A DNA stretch of 64,000 bases from Blastomussa wellsi (lineage: Eukaryota > Cnidaria > Anthozoa > Scleractinia > Plerogyridae), in assembly GCA_947652115.1 (NCBI GenBank), contig OX393570.1:15857766-15921765 (forward strand). Direction: 5' to 3'. The notes beneath the pieces are model-generated. The model saw only the letters and a list, made by a program, of their open reading frames with translations. It had not been told where the DNA came from and did no database searches. Positions 24,466 to 38,100 of this stretch are shown here, one piece after another. Both the position numbers and the translations under genes were made by a program. Every line of letters starts with the position of its first letter. Within the stretch, counting starts at the first letter, position 1.

Positions 24466-27400
24466 TTGACACGCCAAATTGTAATGTCTTTGTGGACGAA
24501 TTTCTAACTGGTTCTCTGGAGTACAAACACCACTCGTTTCAGGCGTTATTTGCAGAGTTGCAAAGCACAGTTTGATAATAAAGGAAAGCAGTACAAGTCA
24601 ATTTTTTAATCTGATGTTGCAGTAACCCCAGTGAGAGTATTTCTACTCCCCCTGCGTGGGATTCTAGTCCATTGCAGGGTTACCCCCCCCAACGTCATTT
24701 TGTCGGTGACCATTTATACACCTGGGTGGAGAGAGGCACTGTGAGAGTAAAGTGTCTTGCCCAAGAACGCAACGCTGTGCCCAGCCATGGCTCGAACCCA
24801 GACCGTCCGATCCAGAGGTCAGCGTGCTAACCATAGACCCTATGCAAATATGGCTGCCATTGTGTTTTGTAGTCTGGTCAAGTTTATTAAGATTACGATT
24901 GTGACACTTGGAAGCTAATGGCATAATACCGGTAGACAAATCTGAAAAGTTTCATTGTTTTTGGTTAAATTCCTGCAAAATTGTGACTGATTGTGACCCA
25001 TTGTGATTGTGCCCCATTGACTCCTAAACCGGCCGTAACCGGCCGCGACAGACCTTGACCTTTTTTCCGCTTCTGACGTCATCAGCTTTGACCAAAATAG
25101 GAATCCCATTTATCCCAGTTCTACAGAAGGAAAAGAGCTTTCCAATGATACCCAGATGATATTGATTGGGCCAATGGAGCTTGAAATATGCAGGAAAACG
25201 CTTAGAATTTTCCGCCTAAAACTAGGAGGAAAATTTCCCTCACTTACCCTTGGCTACTCCATGTTGAGTATTTCCCCTCTCAATGATGCTTTCGTGGCAA
25301 TTCTTGAACCGAAAGCAAGCCCAGTTAAAAGCCAACAAAAGCATAAAAAAGATACGAGGAAAGGAGAAAAGAAAAGCAAAAAATAAAAATAAAGAAATCG
25401 AAAAGCCTAAAGACGTGGGTCACTTTCTCGTCCAAAATCTCGAAATTTTGATTTGTGCGCATGCTTGAGCTAAAATATCGTTAAATGCGATACTAGTGAA
25501 AAACCTGGCATGCCTTCATTCTGCAAATGCATTTTGGAGAAATTTGAAGCATATTTAGACTATAACTGACTAGAAAATGTTCAAACTGTCTAAAAAACAC
25601 GGTTTTCCCAAAAATCTCCAGGAGTCAATGGGTTAAGGGAAAGTAATTAATTCTATTGACAAATGTTTCTTTTCAGGGTCAAAAAATAGCGGCGGCCATA
25701 TTTGCGTAAGGTCTATTAGGCCACCATGCCTCACACAATCCAAAATAACTATTGTTATATTCTGGACAGGTCGACAGTCCATCCATCATAGTTTACTTCT
25801 AGTAGCATTTGTCAAATTCACTAAACAATACCGTGTGAAATCAAGTGAATCTGTAGTGATACTAAGGTGTTTGTTTTATAACTGAAGTCGAACAATATTT
25901 TTTCTTTCCACAGGGAGCCATCTTAGCTGCTGTTGCCAGCAGAAAATTTCCAAGTAAGATTACTCTGTAGTTTTTATTGCTGAGAAGGATTTTCCTTGTA
26001 CTTAAACCTCGGTTGGAAATGGACTGTTTTAGGTCTTTTTTCACCTTTTGTTTTGCAAGCATCTGTTGATACTGAGGAAAAGAGCACCTGGCCAAGTTTG
26101 CGAGTCTTATCTTGCAAAATCACAAAGTTATAACAGCTTTGCAAATTCATTAAGTTTGTGCCTTTCAAAATAAAAACGTCCGTAAAATTTCCCCACTTTA
26201 TGGATCCATATTTTCGCTATTTACATGACATCTTCTCTCAAACTTGGCCATGCTTATAGATTTTCGCCCCTTGGCTAAGACTTAAAGTTGAAAAAACAAA
26301 TACTGGGAGGGTCATTCCATGAGAGTTAAGAGTAATGCGCATGTGAATGTTCTTTAACAGTATTAAGTAATCTTGTTTTAGCTATTAAAATGTCTTTCTT
26401 TTTTATTGGAAATTCTCTTTTTACAACTTTCTTGTTACAATATTGAAGAACATTAGTTAACAAGTTAAAGGGACACTGCCAATATATATTTGCCTAAAAC
26501 TGAAATGTCTCTAAATTTATGCAAAAAGAACTTAATTCAGTCTAACTAAATGATTTTAATCATTTAAAAAAGGAATTTCTTGAAGAACGTCCACACTGCG
26601 GCAACATTTTTGCCAAATTTCAACGATCTTCGAGCCAAACTTGGACGTATGAAAAACTGACATCCTGGCGCTTTATCAAAAATCCATATCACAATCCGTT
26701 TCCATCCCCGCCATCGTTAGTCATCCTCACTTCCTAATGGGTTGCAATTATTTGCCGAGTACTGCTCTACAAAATAAAACCATTATCGTTCAGCTTCCAA
26801 AGATCGATGTTTGTTTTTGAGATTTCTTAAATTGTGCAAAAATGGTGACAGAGCCCCTTTAAAGAAACAGGCATACTTTGCACACTACAAACACCGCACA
26901 GTAGGTAGATATTTACGAGAATCCAATACATTGTTGCTACAAGTCTACAATGTTTTCCTTTTGCCTTGCAGTGGCTAATGGAGACGTTATTGGGTCTCAG
27001 GTGACTGTTGCTTTCTTTCTAGTCCTAAATTCTCTGGATCTTTATCAAGAGAATAATTATGACAGACCTTGTTGATGACTTTATTCTCGTCGCATGTATA
27101 CTTGACAATGTGTTGACATTGTAAGGAGAAATTGCATGTAGATAACACTGGAATTTTAAGGGGGCACTCACAAGCATCACTTCAAAAGCTCGAAAGCCTA
27201 AAGACGTGTTAACGCCAATGGAAACCGGAAATAGTGGTTCAGTTTTGTCAACAATTACTATGCCAGAGCACTGAAGCTCGAAAAGAAGTGAAAAATCGTT
27301 GTGAAACCGTCAGGCGCTTTAGATCTCAACGTGAAAAAATTAGGCTGACTTCGTCCATTTTTTTCCCATGTCGCTTGGAAAAATAGCTAAAAAGTCATCA

Positions 27401-30400
27401 CCGTGCCCCTTCCTTCAACAAGTCACTTGATCTATGTCTCTTGATGTTGTAGGTAAACTTTGTATGACCGAAAGTACTTAGTCATAATTTTAGCGCTGTT
27501 TTACTAACAAAGCAGGAAATCTCCATGCAAAAATTGCGTTGAAATCAAAAGAAACATATAAATAACAGTTAACCAATGCCAAAAAAAGAACGCTAAAGAG
27601 GAAAAATAAATTGAGAAGAAAAAGATGGCTTTGAATAAGGAAGATTGAGAAGGATTATTATTGACAAATTTGAACATTTATGTGCCATCCATGACAGAGC
27701 TCCTTTACTTTGGTTCTTTATCAGGACGAAGTTTTTGAGTACGACGATGATGATCTATCGGCATCAGGTAATGTTTTTGTTGTTTAATTATATTATTGTT
27801 GAGGTATTTTGGGGATTTATGTTCATTATATCAGTTGAGGGAACATGTTCTGTTATTGGAGAATCCTTTTGGAAGCGAACACATCAATCGCAGAACGGTG
27901 TGTGCGGTTTTGAGTACGCTGAAAATTACAATTATCACGACATGAGTGAGCGTGCAAACAAAGAAACGAATGAACGGGCAAGAAAACAAACTAATGTACG
28001 AATGAATGAGCAGTTTTAAGTGAGCAGCGAACGCGCAAACGACGAACGACGTGCCGAACGAATGAACGACCGACCGGCGGCCGAATGAACGCGCAAACGA
28101 ATGAACGACCTACCGAACGAATGAACGACCGACCGGCGGCCGAACGAACGCGCAAACGAATGATCGACCGACCGCCGGCCGAACGAACGAATGAATGAAT
28201 GAAAGAATGAACGAAAAAACTAGAATGTGTCAAAGCATAAATAATCAACAGAGGGAAAGAAAGGGCGAACGAACAAAATAACGAGCGAGCGAACTTACGT
28301 ACGAAGATACGAACGAATAAACTTGTAGCTTATGATATCAAGTATCAAAGAAGGATTTTTGTTAGCATCACTCACGTTTTGTACTACTCTCTTCCACCCC
28401 CAGGGGCAATTGGTCAGCTTCTGGACTCATTAGAAGAGATTCAAGTTCTCACAGGAGCAAATGATGACGATGTGAACTTTTTACAAAACTTTTTCGAGCA
28501 TCAGACACTGCAAGCTTTACTCGAGGTGAGAAATTTATGTGTTCATAAACACCAAGAATCCATATGTTGGCGTTTAATTCAGTTCACAATAGTTTTAACT
28601 GAAAAGCGGTGGAAAATATTGAAATGGTGGAATAACTGATGGCGTTTTAGCAGGTGCATGGCCATTTTAGACTAAATTGCGAGCAGACGAAGTTAAAAAT
28701 ATTGCAAGAGCGCAATACATTTAGCGAGTGCGTGTTTACAACCGTTGTTTTCACCTAGTCCAGTCCTAATCCAGAGTATACATTTCAAAAAGCTCGACCG
28801 CTAGAATGACATCGACCATTTACGAAAGGGAAATCGGCCTCGGCGACCGCAAATGGTGAATTGATGTGCATGGAAGCAGGGAAAACGATTTAAAAGTAGT
28901 GTTTTGTAGTTATGAAAACGCGAATGTTTTTAAACGACAGTAGCTAACACCTTGTTTTCGATGACTTTTAATCCAAAATTCGGCTTTTGAACAATCGAGG
29001 CCTGGCCGGGCTGTACTAGAAACGTTAAAAATAAAAATTTATGAACTTTTTATCTTATTTCATTTACTTGTAACTACTGAATTTATTTCTTAAAGGTTGA
29101 TTTTAATTAATTTAATTATAAAAATTGTTTTGCGTTAATGACCAGGCCTTATAAAACAAAACCAGGGTGTTTTCCTCGCTGCAATGTAAAATTGTGGTTT
29201 TTTGTGCTGTTTTAACGAAACGCGAAACATTACCTCGGAAAAATAAAAGTAATGATCCTGTAAAAAACTTTTAAGAAATTAAATTTTCGACAAACGTTTT
29301 GTTGCCCTCATCAGAATTAGCTTGAAACAGTGTCATTGCGTGCATAATCTAATCTATTCTTATCAGTAAAAAGAAGTTTAAGTTTGCTCTTTTCAAATCT
29401 TTGCTTTTTGCCGAAACAACTGATGTCTAAAATTGTCGAAAGTTGGATCTTGTGAAAAACCTTTTTGCCAATTTGTCAGCGGGTAACTCAGCTGGTTGTT
29501 ATAACAGTGATAACCAAACGCTTTCGTGGGATTTTTAAAATGATCTGCACTAAAAATCGAGTGAAACATTCTGGCAATGCTTTAAAAGTTGAAAGCTAAA
29601 AAAGGGCAAATGCATTCTGTAATTTTGGGCATTTTGTTGTAGTGTTTGACGGTTTGAATATGATTTTTTTCTTAAATGAACTCTTGGTAATAAACTGATA
29701 TTTTCATTATCTGCGTTTTTTATGGCTGCTCAGTAATCAAATAAATAAAGTAGTTTTCCAACATGTCAGAGATATGCCAAAAATAGATATAACTGCTTCG
29801 ACAAATTAATTTTTAAATATTGAATTTCAACATTCTTTTCGAAAACAAGTAGTCTTGCGGTTTGAATTTGAGTCACAATTGCTCGTCATTCGTGGTTGTT
29901 CTTTGCCGAACTTTGATGGAACGTTCTGCGCACAAATATTTATAAACGGAAATTTAAACGAAAGTTATTTCGACGAAATCCTTACGTAGTTTCGTTCAGC
30001 AGTAAGAATATTAGTGGGCATTGCGGGTTTTGATATTCAAATGTTATCTTCTTTTTGGTTAATAATTGATCTCGTCTGTCAGATATCTTATCGAGCTGAC
30101 GATATAATGCTAACGCGTTTGTTACAAAGCCGTTGTTTCGCCATGTTGCAGGTCTACGATAGAAGTCAAGAGTGGACAGACGAAAACCGGACTTGCCCTT
30201 CGACGTCATCCTCGAGCGCGGTGCAAGACGCAAAAGAGGTAAGGTTGTGAAAATGAACGATATTGTGAAATTTTCATTCACCTTTTCCCATTCAATTTAT
30301 CCAAAAGGCTTTCTGTTATCGCGGCGTTCCGTTTCAAGACTTGTAATCGCAACGTGTGTGTCTTGAAATGGTTTCTGTTCTTTTTTAAATGTTCTCGAAT

Positions 30401-33400
30401 TAGCTGTGTAATAGCAACTTGCCCTTCCAAGCTTAAATAATCGTGTATCATTTATAAAACTATCAACTTCGTCGACTGCTGATTTCCACAGCTTTGCTTT
30501 TCTCGTTAATATTCCTCACAAATTGTGCCGTTTGTGGTTGACTGTTATAACTTTTTAGTGAAGCCGATATTTTAAAGCCACATTGATTCTTTTAAAGGTT
30601 CTACGTTGTATTTAAAACTTTTGATTCTTCTATTAGCATAAATGCTCAAAAGGCTTCGTTTTTCGCAGCACTTGCAAAAAAATCTTTGCTTTCTCATGTT
30701 CAAAATAAAAATTCCCTGTAACGATTCCCATTGATTCTTGTAGACAAATGCTGAGAAATCGGCGGTGGTCAAAGCAGAGGGTGTGTACCCTGTATTTGAC
30801 GAGTTCCTTTACTCTCATCACCTTCTGGTGATCAATATATTGATTTTATAAGGAGAAAATAACTATCGGTCACACTTAGAAGAGCCCCGACTGCTGATCA
30901 TTTAGCATGCAATTTTAATAAATGTAATTTCGGTTTCTGTTTGTTTTATTTTTGTTTTTGATTTACCAGTGTTGCAAATCATAAGCGATTTGACTCGCTA
31001 ATCCGCTTAAATTATAATTCAAATCTGTAAATCGTGAATGATTTTGTCTACAAGAAAACTCCTTTTTTTGTGGAGAACACAAAACGGTGTCATATTATGG
31101 TTGTCAATTTCTGCGCCAGATTGGCGAAACATTTGACATCGCGTTAGCTTCGTTTCAACATCATTATGTTGGCTTATTTCATTTAGAAGCCAGGTGTGTG
31201 GCAGTCGGAGAAATTCATAACCTGGCTGTTTGGTTGGCTAAGGAGTTTAAAAAGGCAACTGATAAAAGACGTCAACAATTTGAAAAACATTTTATTTTTT
31301 AATAGCTTATAATTCAAAAGCAGACAGCACCCACATTTAGCTGCGACATTAATTCAGTACTGTATGAATTTTAAACCAAACCTCAATAAGCAGTCACTGT
31401 ACACTGTCCATAGAATATGAACTTTTTTATGAGAACTCTTTGAGACAGAGAAAGGCCAGCACTTTACTGAAAAAGCATACCAAACATGTTTTCATGGTCA
31501 AATGTTTTGATAAAACCCATTTTCCGTTTATTTTTGTAATGACAAATACTCGTGCGCACAATCAACTTTTATTCTTGTCTAACGTCGACTTGCCCATATA
31601 CGATTTTTCATAATGAGAAAAAGAATATTCAAGTACAATTTCCGTTATAAGTACGTCTACAAATTTAAAACGTTTAGCTTCTGCCCGCCACAAACAGACA
31701 TTTTGCTTTACGTAGGAAAGAAAAAATTGCGTCTCAAAACGTGGCTTGAATTATGAAATGATAGTCAAAGTTACATATGTAAGCTAAGCTCTCCTTCCTA
31801 ACTTGTTCAACAATGAGATCGAAATGCTTCCTTGCATTCTAACCATCGTTGAAGTCGAAGTTATGATACAAGTAGCTTAGAATTAAAATGGCAGAGAATT
31901 AAAGATACAGAATTTCAAGCAGTACCCTGTTATTTGAAATTCAGTTTTGTAAATTATCGCTGTTTCCCTGCTATTTTTCGCCCTCTATCTTCGAATTCAA
32001 TCTGTCTCAAACGTTATCAGAAGAAGTGTTTTTATCTCGGATTAAAGTTAATCGGCTGAGAACAACCGGGGCGTGTTTATTCATCCCAGTCGTGATTGGT
32101 TACAATGGAGCTTCGCTTAAACACGCTTTAATTTATTAGACTACTTTCCGGTGTAAATTCTTTTCGGGCGAAAAGTTCATTGCTTGCATTTGCTGCTGTA
32201 ATAGCCACTCTCTGATTTGTCTGTTGAACAATGTTGAAGGTTGTCTCTCAGTTATTTTCCTTTCGTGCTGATATTTTATGATATATTCTTCTTTTTGTAG
32301 GTTATTGAACTCATCGAGTTCAGGGCTGAAGACGACGACGATTGTTACGAGTTACAAAATATCTTGTCGGACCCCCATGTCATGGTAAGTAGTAAGATAA
32401 ATGTGATAACATCATGGTATACAACTTTGGTAGGTTATCGCGTGGTTGAACTCAGAAGACTTTGCAGGGCCTTCTACTTGCCCCAGACGACCGGACGGGA
32501 ATTTTGTGGAGCCCTAAAATTTGTTGCAAGACATTCGTATTCCTTTGCTGTCTTTTTTCTCCCGGACTTTATATGCGATGTCACGACAATGTTTTAATTA
32601 GCATCAAGTCCAATAAATAATAGTTTTTTCTCTTAATTATAGAAAAAGACAAAAGAAGAAACAATTAAGCAAACAGAAACAAAGATGGTTGGAAAGATGG
32701 CGACTGATTACTATCGCGAACTCGAACAACTGATTTAGGATAAATTGTCCAAATGCGCCAATCAGCTTAACTAACTCCTTTCGCAAAGCCGTTATGAAGG
32801 CACCACTGTCTGTCTATGCCACACATCATCAATTCCACATCATTTGTGGTCTTCGCCATCGCAACATCGTTTCTTTTACTTGTTATCAAGGTTACAAGTT
32901 CAATAAGACACACGTTAGAGCGATCTTCCATTGTGTATTGTAAAACCTAAACATATGTAATGACTAGCCAATCGCAATGTGCACAGACAATCCTGTGAAC
33001 CAATCAAAATTCGAATCGAACACCTGTGGCCGGCGCAAACCGCGGGAAAACGTGTGAGGGAGTCATGATTGGTATGGATTTCTTCTGATTGGTCGAGAAA
33101 ATGGCGCGAGATTTTTCAGCCAATCACTGCCAACCACTGCCGCGGGCAAGTGATACTCGTTTGTAATTATATCTTATCAGACATTTTGGTATATTTTTGC
33201 GAGTGTTAGAGTATATAAATGGTTAGTAAAAATGTACAGCTTTACTTCACGCTCGAATGTCAAGTAAAAGATTTATTATCCAACGTTCATCCCCATGCGG
33301 CATTTGTCCTCCACTAAGCAGAGTTGGATAAAAAAATCGCAAATTCAAATTTTTAACCAGAAATGTTCTCTCGACAGGCAATGCTGGAATCACATGACGA

Positions 33401-35119
33401 GGTATTGAAGAGCTCCACCTCGGGTGAACAAGTGAACCCGTACCAGCCCGAGAACACGACTGCGTTTGGCAGTAGAATGGACGACTCGATCGGAGATCGG
33501 CCGGAAAAACTCACGCGTGTTCGACTGGTACAGTTCCACAAAAATCCCAATGAACCTATGGTAAGGCTATTATGTGTGCACGCGTTGCTTGCCTAGTTGT
33601 CGCTGATCTTGTGTTGGTCAAAAGCGACAAGACCAAGTATTGACTGTTGTTGTTATGGTTACTGCTTAGGGTATCACGCTTAAGCTGAATGAAGAGGGGA
33701 GGTGTATTGTGGCGCGGATTATGCATGGAGGAATGATTCACCGACAAGGTAAGTCTTGGGATTTTGCTGTGATCGACCGTTAACACGGCAAACGGCAAAC
33801 GCGAGCTTGCCTTTTGTTTTGTTAACTTTTTATTGAATTTTTAATAAATCCCTCATTCTCGGAGACCCAGGGACGGTTATTTGGGGCGAAAGGAAGTAAA
33901 CCGAGCAGTGAAATCGGTGCGAACGAAACTTTACAAGAATTCTGCTTTCAAACGACTAGTTCCTCGACCCATTCGAATGCTTGCCTCTGATTGGCCACAA
34001 AAATGTAGTTGTGGCCAATCGGAGTCCCGCATCTATCGTGCTACTTCCGTGATCTTTTTGTACGAATGAGTTGACGCGATATTTCGACCGACGTTTCGCC
34101 ATACTGGTGCAGCTAGTGCGATTGCAAGGGAGCTTTCCTCTAGCAGTGCTTTGTAATATTGCGATTCGCCGGTGCATCGGTGTATCGTTGCACCACCGAG
34201 GATGCAAATCCCGCGGAGAAATGGGGAGAAAATCAAGTTTTCGCAACAAACGCAAACCTTCTCATTTCCGTATATAAAGGGGTCTATAAACGGCAGACGG
34301 CAGGAGTGAAATTTTTGTAGCTCGCGGGTAAAACAAACGTGTTTAACCTCTTTCTGGGAAGTTATCACGGGAAAAAGGCTGTGCTTCAGCTTAATTGGCG
34401 AGAATTTCTCTACTGAATCCGAATAAGGTCAGCGGTATGCATGATTTCGGCTTTATTACCACAAAACTAGCTTTTGGGTGTCTAAAATGCATTTCATTCA
34501 GTACTTCCTGAAGTTTGGTAACAATAGCGACGCGCACGATTGATGTCATAACTCAGACAAGTCGACTCGGCGGCACGATTTTGAACATTTCGTCAAGGGT
34601 GAAAGCCGTTGTTACTAAAACACTTTTGAAACGGAACGCGTTGATGTTTTTCGAGTTTCAGGGTGATCAATAATTTGCATTCTATTTTTAGAGTTCATGT
34701 GCATTGCTATCATGTTCGGTGATAAAACACTGTCATTCGACCACGAATATTGTCAAGAAAAATTCACGCTTGCCATCAACTTCACTTAAATTCAAATTTT
34801 ACTGTTGTGCATTGCTGCAAAAGACGATATCCATGCTTTTAAGACGCGTTTACCGTTTTTTAGTCTTAGTTGTATTGCGCATGCGTAGTAAACGTTTTCT
34901 GCAAGTCTTAACGCAATTTGTAAATTTTTATAATTTTGCTCATTGGTACGAAACATGCGTTAGTTTGAGAGAAAATGAGTGAATTTTGGATCAAATCGTA
35001 AAAATATTTAATTTCACACGCCACAGCTCGTTCTCCCACAATTGTGGCGTGGTAAACGCGTATAACACAGCATTGTAAAACAGTTGGTTTCTTCGCCTTA
35101 AACTAATGAGTAAGGAAAG

Positions 35120-35159
<40 letters not shown>

Positions 35160-38100
35160 ATTCAATTTTTCACGGGGTTGTAGGCTGCCTTCGGGTGACC
35201 CGCTTACTTTTGCGGGATGCCCGTGTTGTAGTGGCCTCCGACACAAACACCCACCACAAATTAAAGAAAGTAATATGGTTACCGGATTTTCTGTTGTCTC
35301 AAATTGCTTTTTTGATCTTTGAGCAGGGTAAAATATAGATTTAGGCAAGCCTAAAAGCGGATCTCCGCAATTATTTGTATTTTTTAATAATACTATGCAC
35401 TTCCATCCTATTTCTTCAGTTACGAGAGATACGTCAAAATATCTTGGAATCGTGGTATTGCCGTCGCTGCATTAAATTGAGTTCCTCAGAGACATGAAAA
35501 AAAGTTAGAAATTTTCTGCAATAAACTCGGTGAACGTTTTTTCACTCCCACAAATCCATCTCTACGCCTCTACGAGTTATTCAATTAAAAAGGGACTGGC
35601 AAATAAATTTGTTTCAATTAATTTTGTATTTCGCAGCAGCAGCTAGTTCTCGCTAGATGATGCATGTGGCAGTTTGGGAGGTCTCGCAATGCATGCAACA
35701 AGAACAGCTGTATAAATTCGTTGACTCTGCTGTCGTTTTAGAAATTTGTAAAAGAACTCAACGCTTCGCTTTGCATTAGGAATGGATTTCCCGCCAAAAA
35801 ACGCGAGTTGCCACAAAACTCGTCCCCAGGGCTAATCCGTGCGTACGTACGTTCGGACTTTCGTACGGACGGAAAGTCACATGATATCAATAACCAAAAT
35901 TTACAGCTCGATGGGTTTACCAAAAATTCTAAGCTATAGAGCTGTGCTCGCGCGCGCCCGGGAGCTCCGTTATAAACATTCTCTAGACCTCAAAATTTAA
36001 TTATTTGCTTTCTTCTCTCCCTTCAGGAACACTTCACCCTGGAGACGAAATAAGAGAAATAAATGGAGTGAACGTGGCGGATAAATCGGTTGAGAATCTG
36101 CAAGCTATTTTGGTAAGTACTGCGAAGACGGCATGCATTGCTTTAACTTTATTGTGGCATTTTGTCAGAGTGATCATAACGAGATTTCTTCTTAGAGGGA
36201 TACTGTCTCGCCTGATGTATCATATTTTAAAAAGTATGGCCTGTAGCTCACTGTAATCGTCCTTTATTGCCTTGCAATAGAAGGAGAAAAATGCTAAAAG
36301 TGGTGAAAGCACAGAAATATCAACTAAGAAGAAAAAAATAACTATTGAAAGATTCAAAATTTCACCAGAATTCCAGCTTTGATTTCTGGACACTCTGTCC
36401 AGAAATCATTTTTGATGAATTGCATTCCACTTCCATTCGTGTAATCTTGTACTACTTTCCCAAAAAGCCTGCATCTTGTTCTGTGGAATCTTTTTATCAA
36501 ATTTATTGGTGTATTTGGTGCATTTGGCACAATAATATGGAAGTTATTATAAGAACATAGAAATTTCTGTAATCAGGCGTGACAGTCTCCCTTTAAAGCC
36601 TCGCAGCATTTTTTTTTACCAAATCGGTGATGAGAATATGGAAAGTAATTAGCTTAGTGATACTAGCTTGATTTACTACGAAATTCTCAGAACTTAAATT
36701 TAAGAAAATGTATGGCGCTCGGTAAGGAGAGTTTCGCTTAAGTAAGTTTTTTCATTTTATAATTAAAAAAGTGGTTGTTTTTAGAAACTGACAGATGGGG
36801 GAAGTTCAACTAAATTTTTTAAGTCCTTGAAAATTTTAGTTTTGCTATTTGGCTAAGACTGTGTGGCGAAAAGGTACTTAATTTTTCGTGACAGCCCCCT
36901 AAGTTACCCAATAAAAAAGCAATAAAATGCCAAGAAACCCGAGTAATATTTCTTTTTTTCTTTCTGCAGCGCGATGCTAGTGGAAATGTGACGTTTAAAA
37001 TCGTACCAAGCTCTAGAAACATCACACAGGTTTCTGAAGTAAGTACACGTGACCGTCAAGTATGCCAAATTAGTATGTGCAGCGCACTGCCCCCCCCCCC
37101 CCCCTCCCCCAATATTTCATAGTCCTCCTCGCAGTGGCCAGTAAGCGCCCAGAGCACTTTTGCTCGCGTTGTTTTTTGTTTTTGTTTTTCTTGATTAGCC
37201 TGTTTCAGGTATTTGGTTTGTTGCGGAGAAGCGTTCTTCTGGTTTTCACTCACTCACTCGCCGTTTTTTGCGTTGTTCCTGAACTAACCCGACGCCAGGA
37301 AGAGACTGTTGTTTTGTGACTGTAAATTATATATACCTTGAAGGAGTTACGGAACGGTTTGTGCATTTTGAAAAAAAAAAAGGCGTTTTCAAATCCGTCA
37401 TTTGTAATCCGTCTCAATCTTCTCCATCCTTAACCATCCTTGTTCCTGTTTGGTTTAGTATCACCTCTTTGTTGTTTTTCTTCCTTAGTAGACTAGAAAT
37501 TTTAGGTTTCCTACATTTTTAGAGCAATTTGGGTCGTCACAAAAATGATTCAAAATGTAGTGACGTAGCTCCTTCAACATGTTTGGATCTGGAGGGGGTG
37601 GGGGCGGGGGGTTAGACTCGTCGTGTCTTAAACATAACGTACTTACATAAGGCTGCATCTTTCAGGTGTACGTGCGGGCCCAGTTTGACTACGATCCCCG
37701 GGGGGATGACCTAATTCCGTGCCAACAAGCTGGGTTATCCTTCACGTGTGGCGATATTATCCAGGTTGTAAGCAAAACTGACCCATATTGGTGGCAGGCC
37801 ATGAAGGTGGACGACAAGGACGGCTTTGCTGGACTCGCTCCCTCACCCGAACTGCAGGAATGGTTGGTATTCGGAGAGTTAGCGACTTCTTCTGAATAGA
37901 GCCGAGTTTTGACGAAAGTGACTCGAAAAAGTAGTGTCTTGTTGCTTTGTGTCTTGTTGCTGCTTGCTTAGAAATCCTCATGTTTATAGTTAACGAATTA
38001 TTTCAATTCCACCTTCAAGGAATTTGTTACAAAACGCAAAGCGTTAATTTTGAGTGTTTGATAGATCCTAATTTAACCTAAAAGAAAGGGGCAAACTAAA

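Larger units (their letters stand above)
25914..33560 (+). other. CASK: CASK exons 12-18: calmodulin-binding tail, acidic linker and tandem L27 domains
   Basis: Exons: 25914-25953, 26972-27000, 27725-27767, 28404-28525, 30152-30238, 32301-32384, 33378-33560. Exon 12 finishes the calmodulin-binding helix ([13 protein letters not shown]). Exons 13 and 14 are small (29 and 43 nt) and encode a linker with an acidic run ([14 protein letters not shown]), less conserved than its surroundings. Exon 15 encodes the first L27 helices ([19 protein letters not shown]), and exons 16-18 the second (AKEVIELIEF...[21 protein letters not shown]). Exon 18 continues into the PDZ domain ([16 protein letters not shown]). 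In known CASK proteins L27A binds SAP97/Dlg and L27B binds Veli/Lin-7. Introns hold a TTAA-ended MITE (26465-26862), a GAAC/GAAT-rich tract (27985-28330) and a CCAAT-rich element (32955-33135). Confidence 0.94.

Noticed and set aside
27991..28248. Arg/Ser-rich minus-strand open frame resembling an RS protein
   Set aside because: Produced by the GAAC/GAAT low-complexity tract.
35103..35348. Minus-strand 81-codon open frame in CASK intron 19
   Set aside because: No recognisable motif, no splice context, and similar-length frames occur on the opposite strand.
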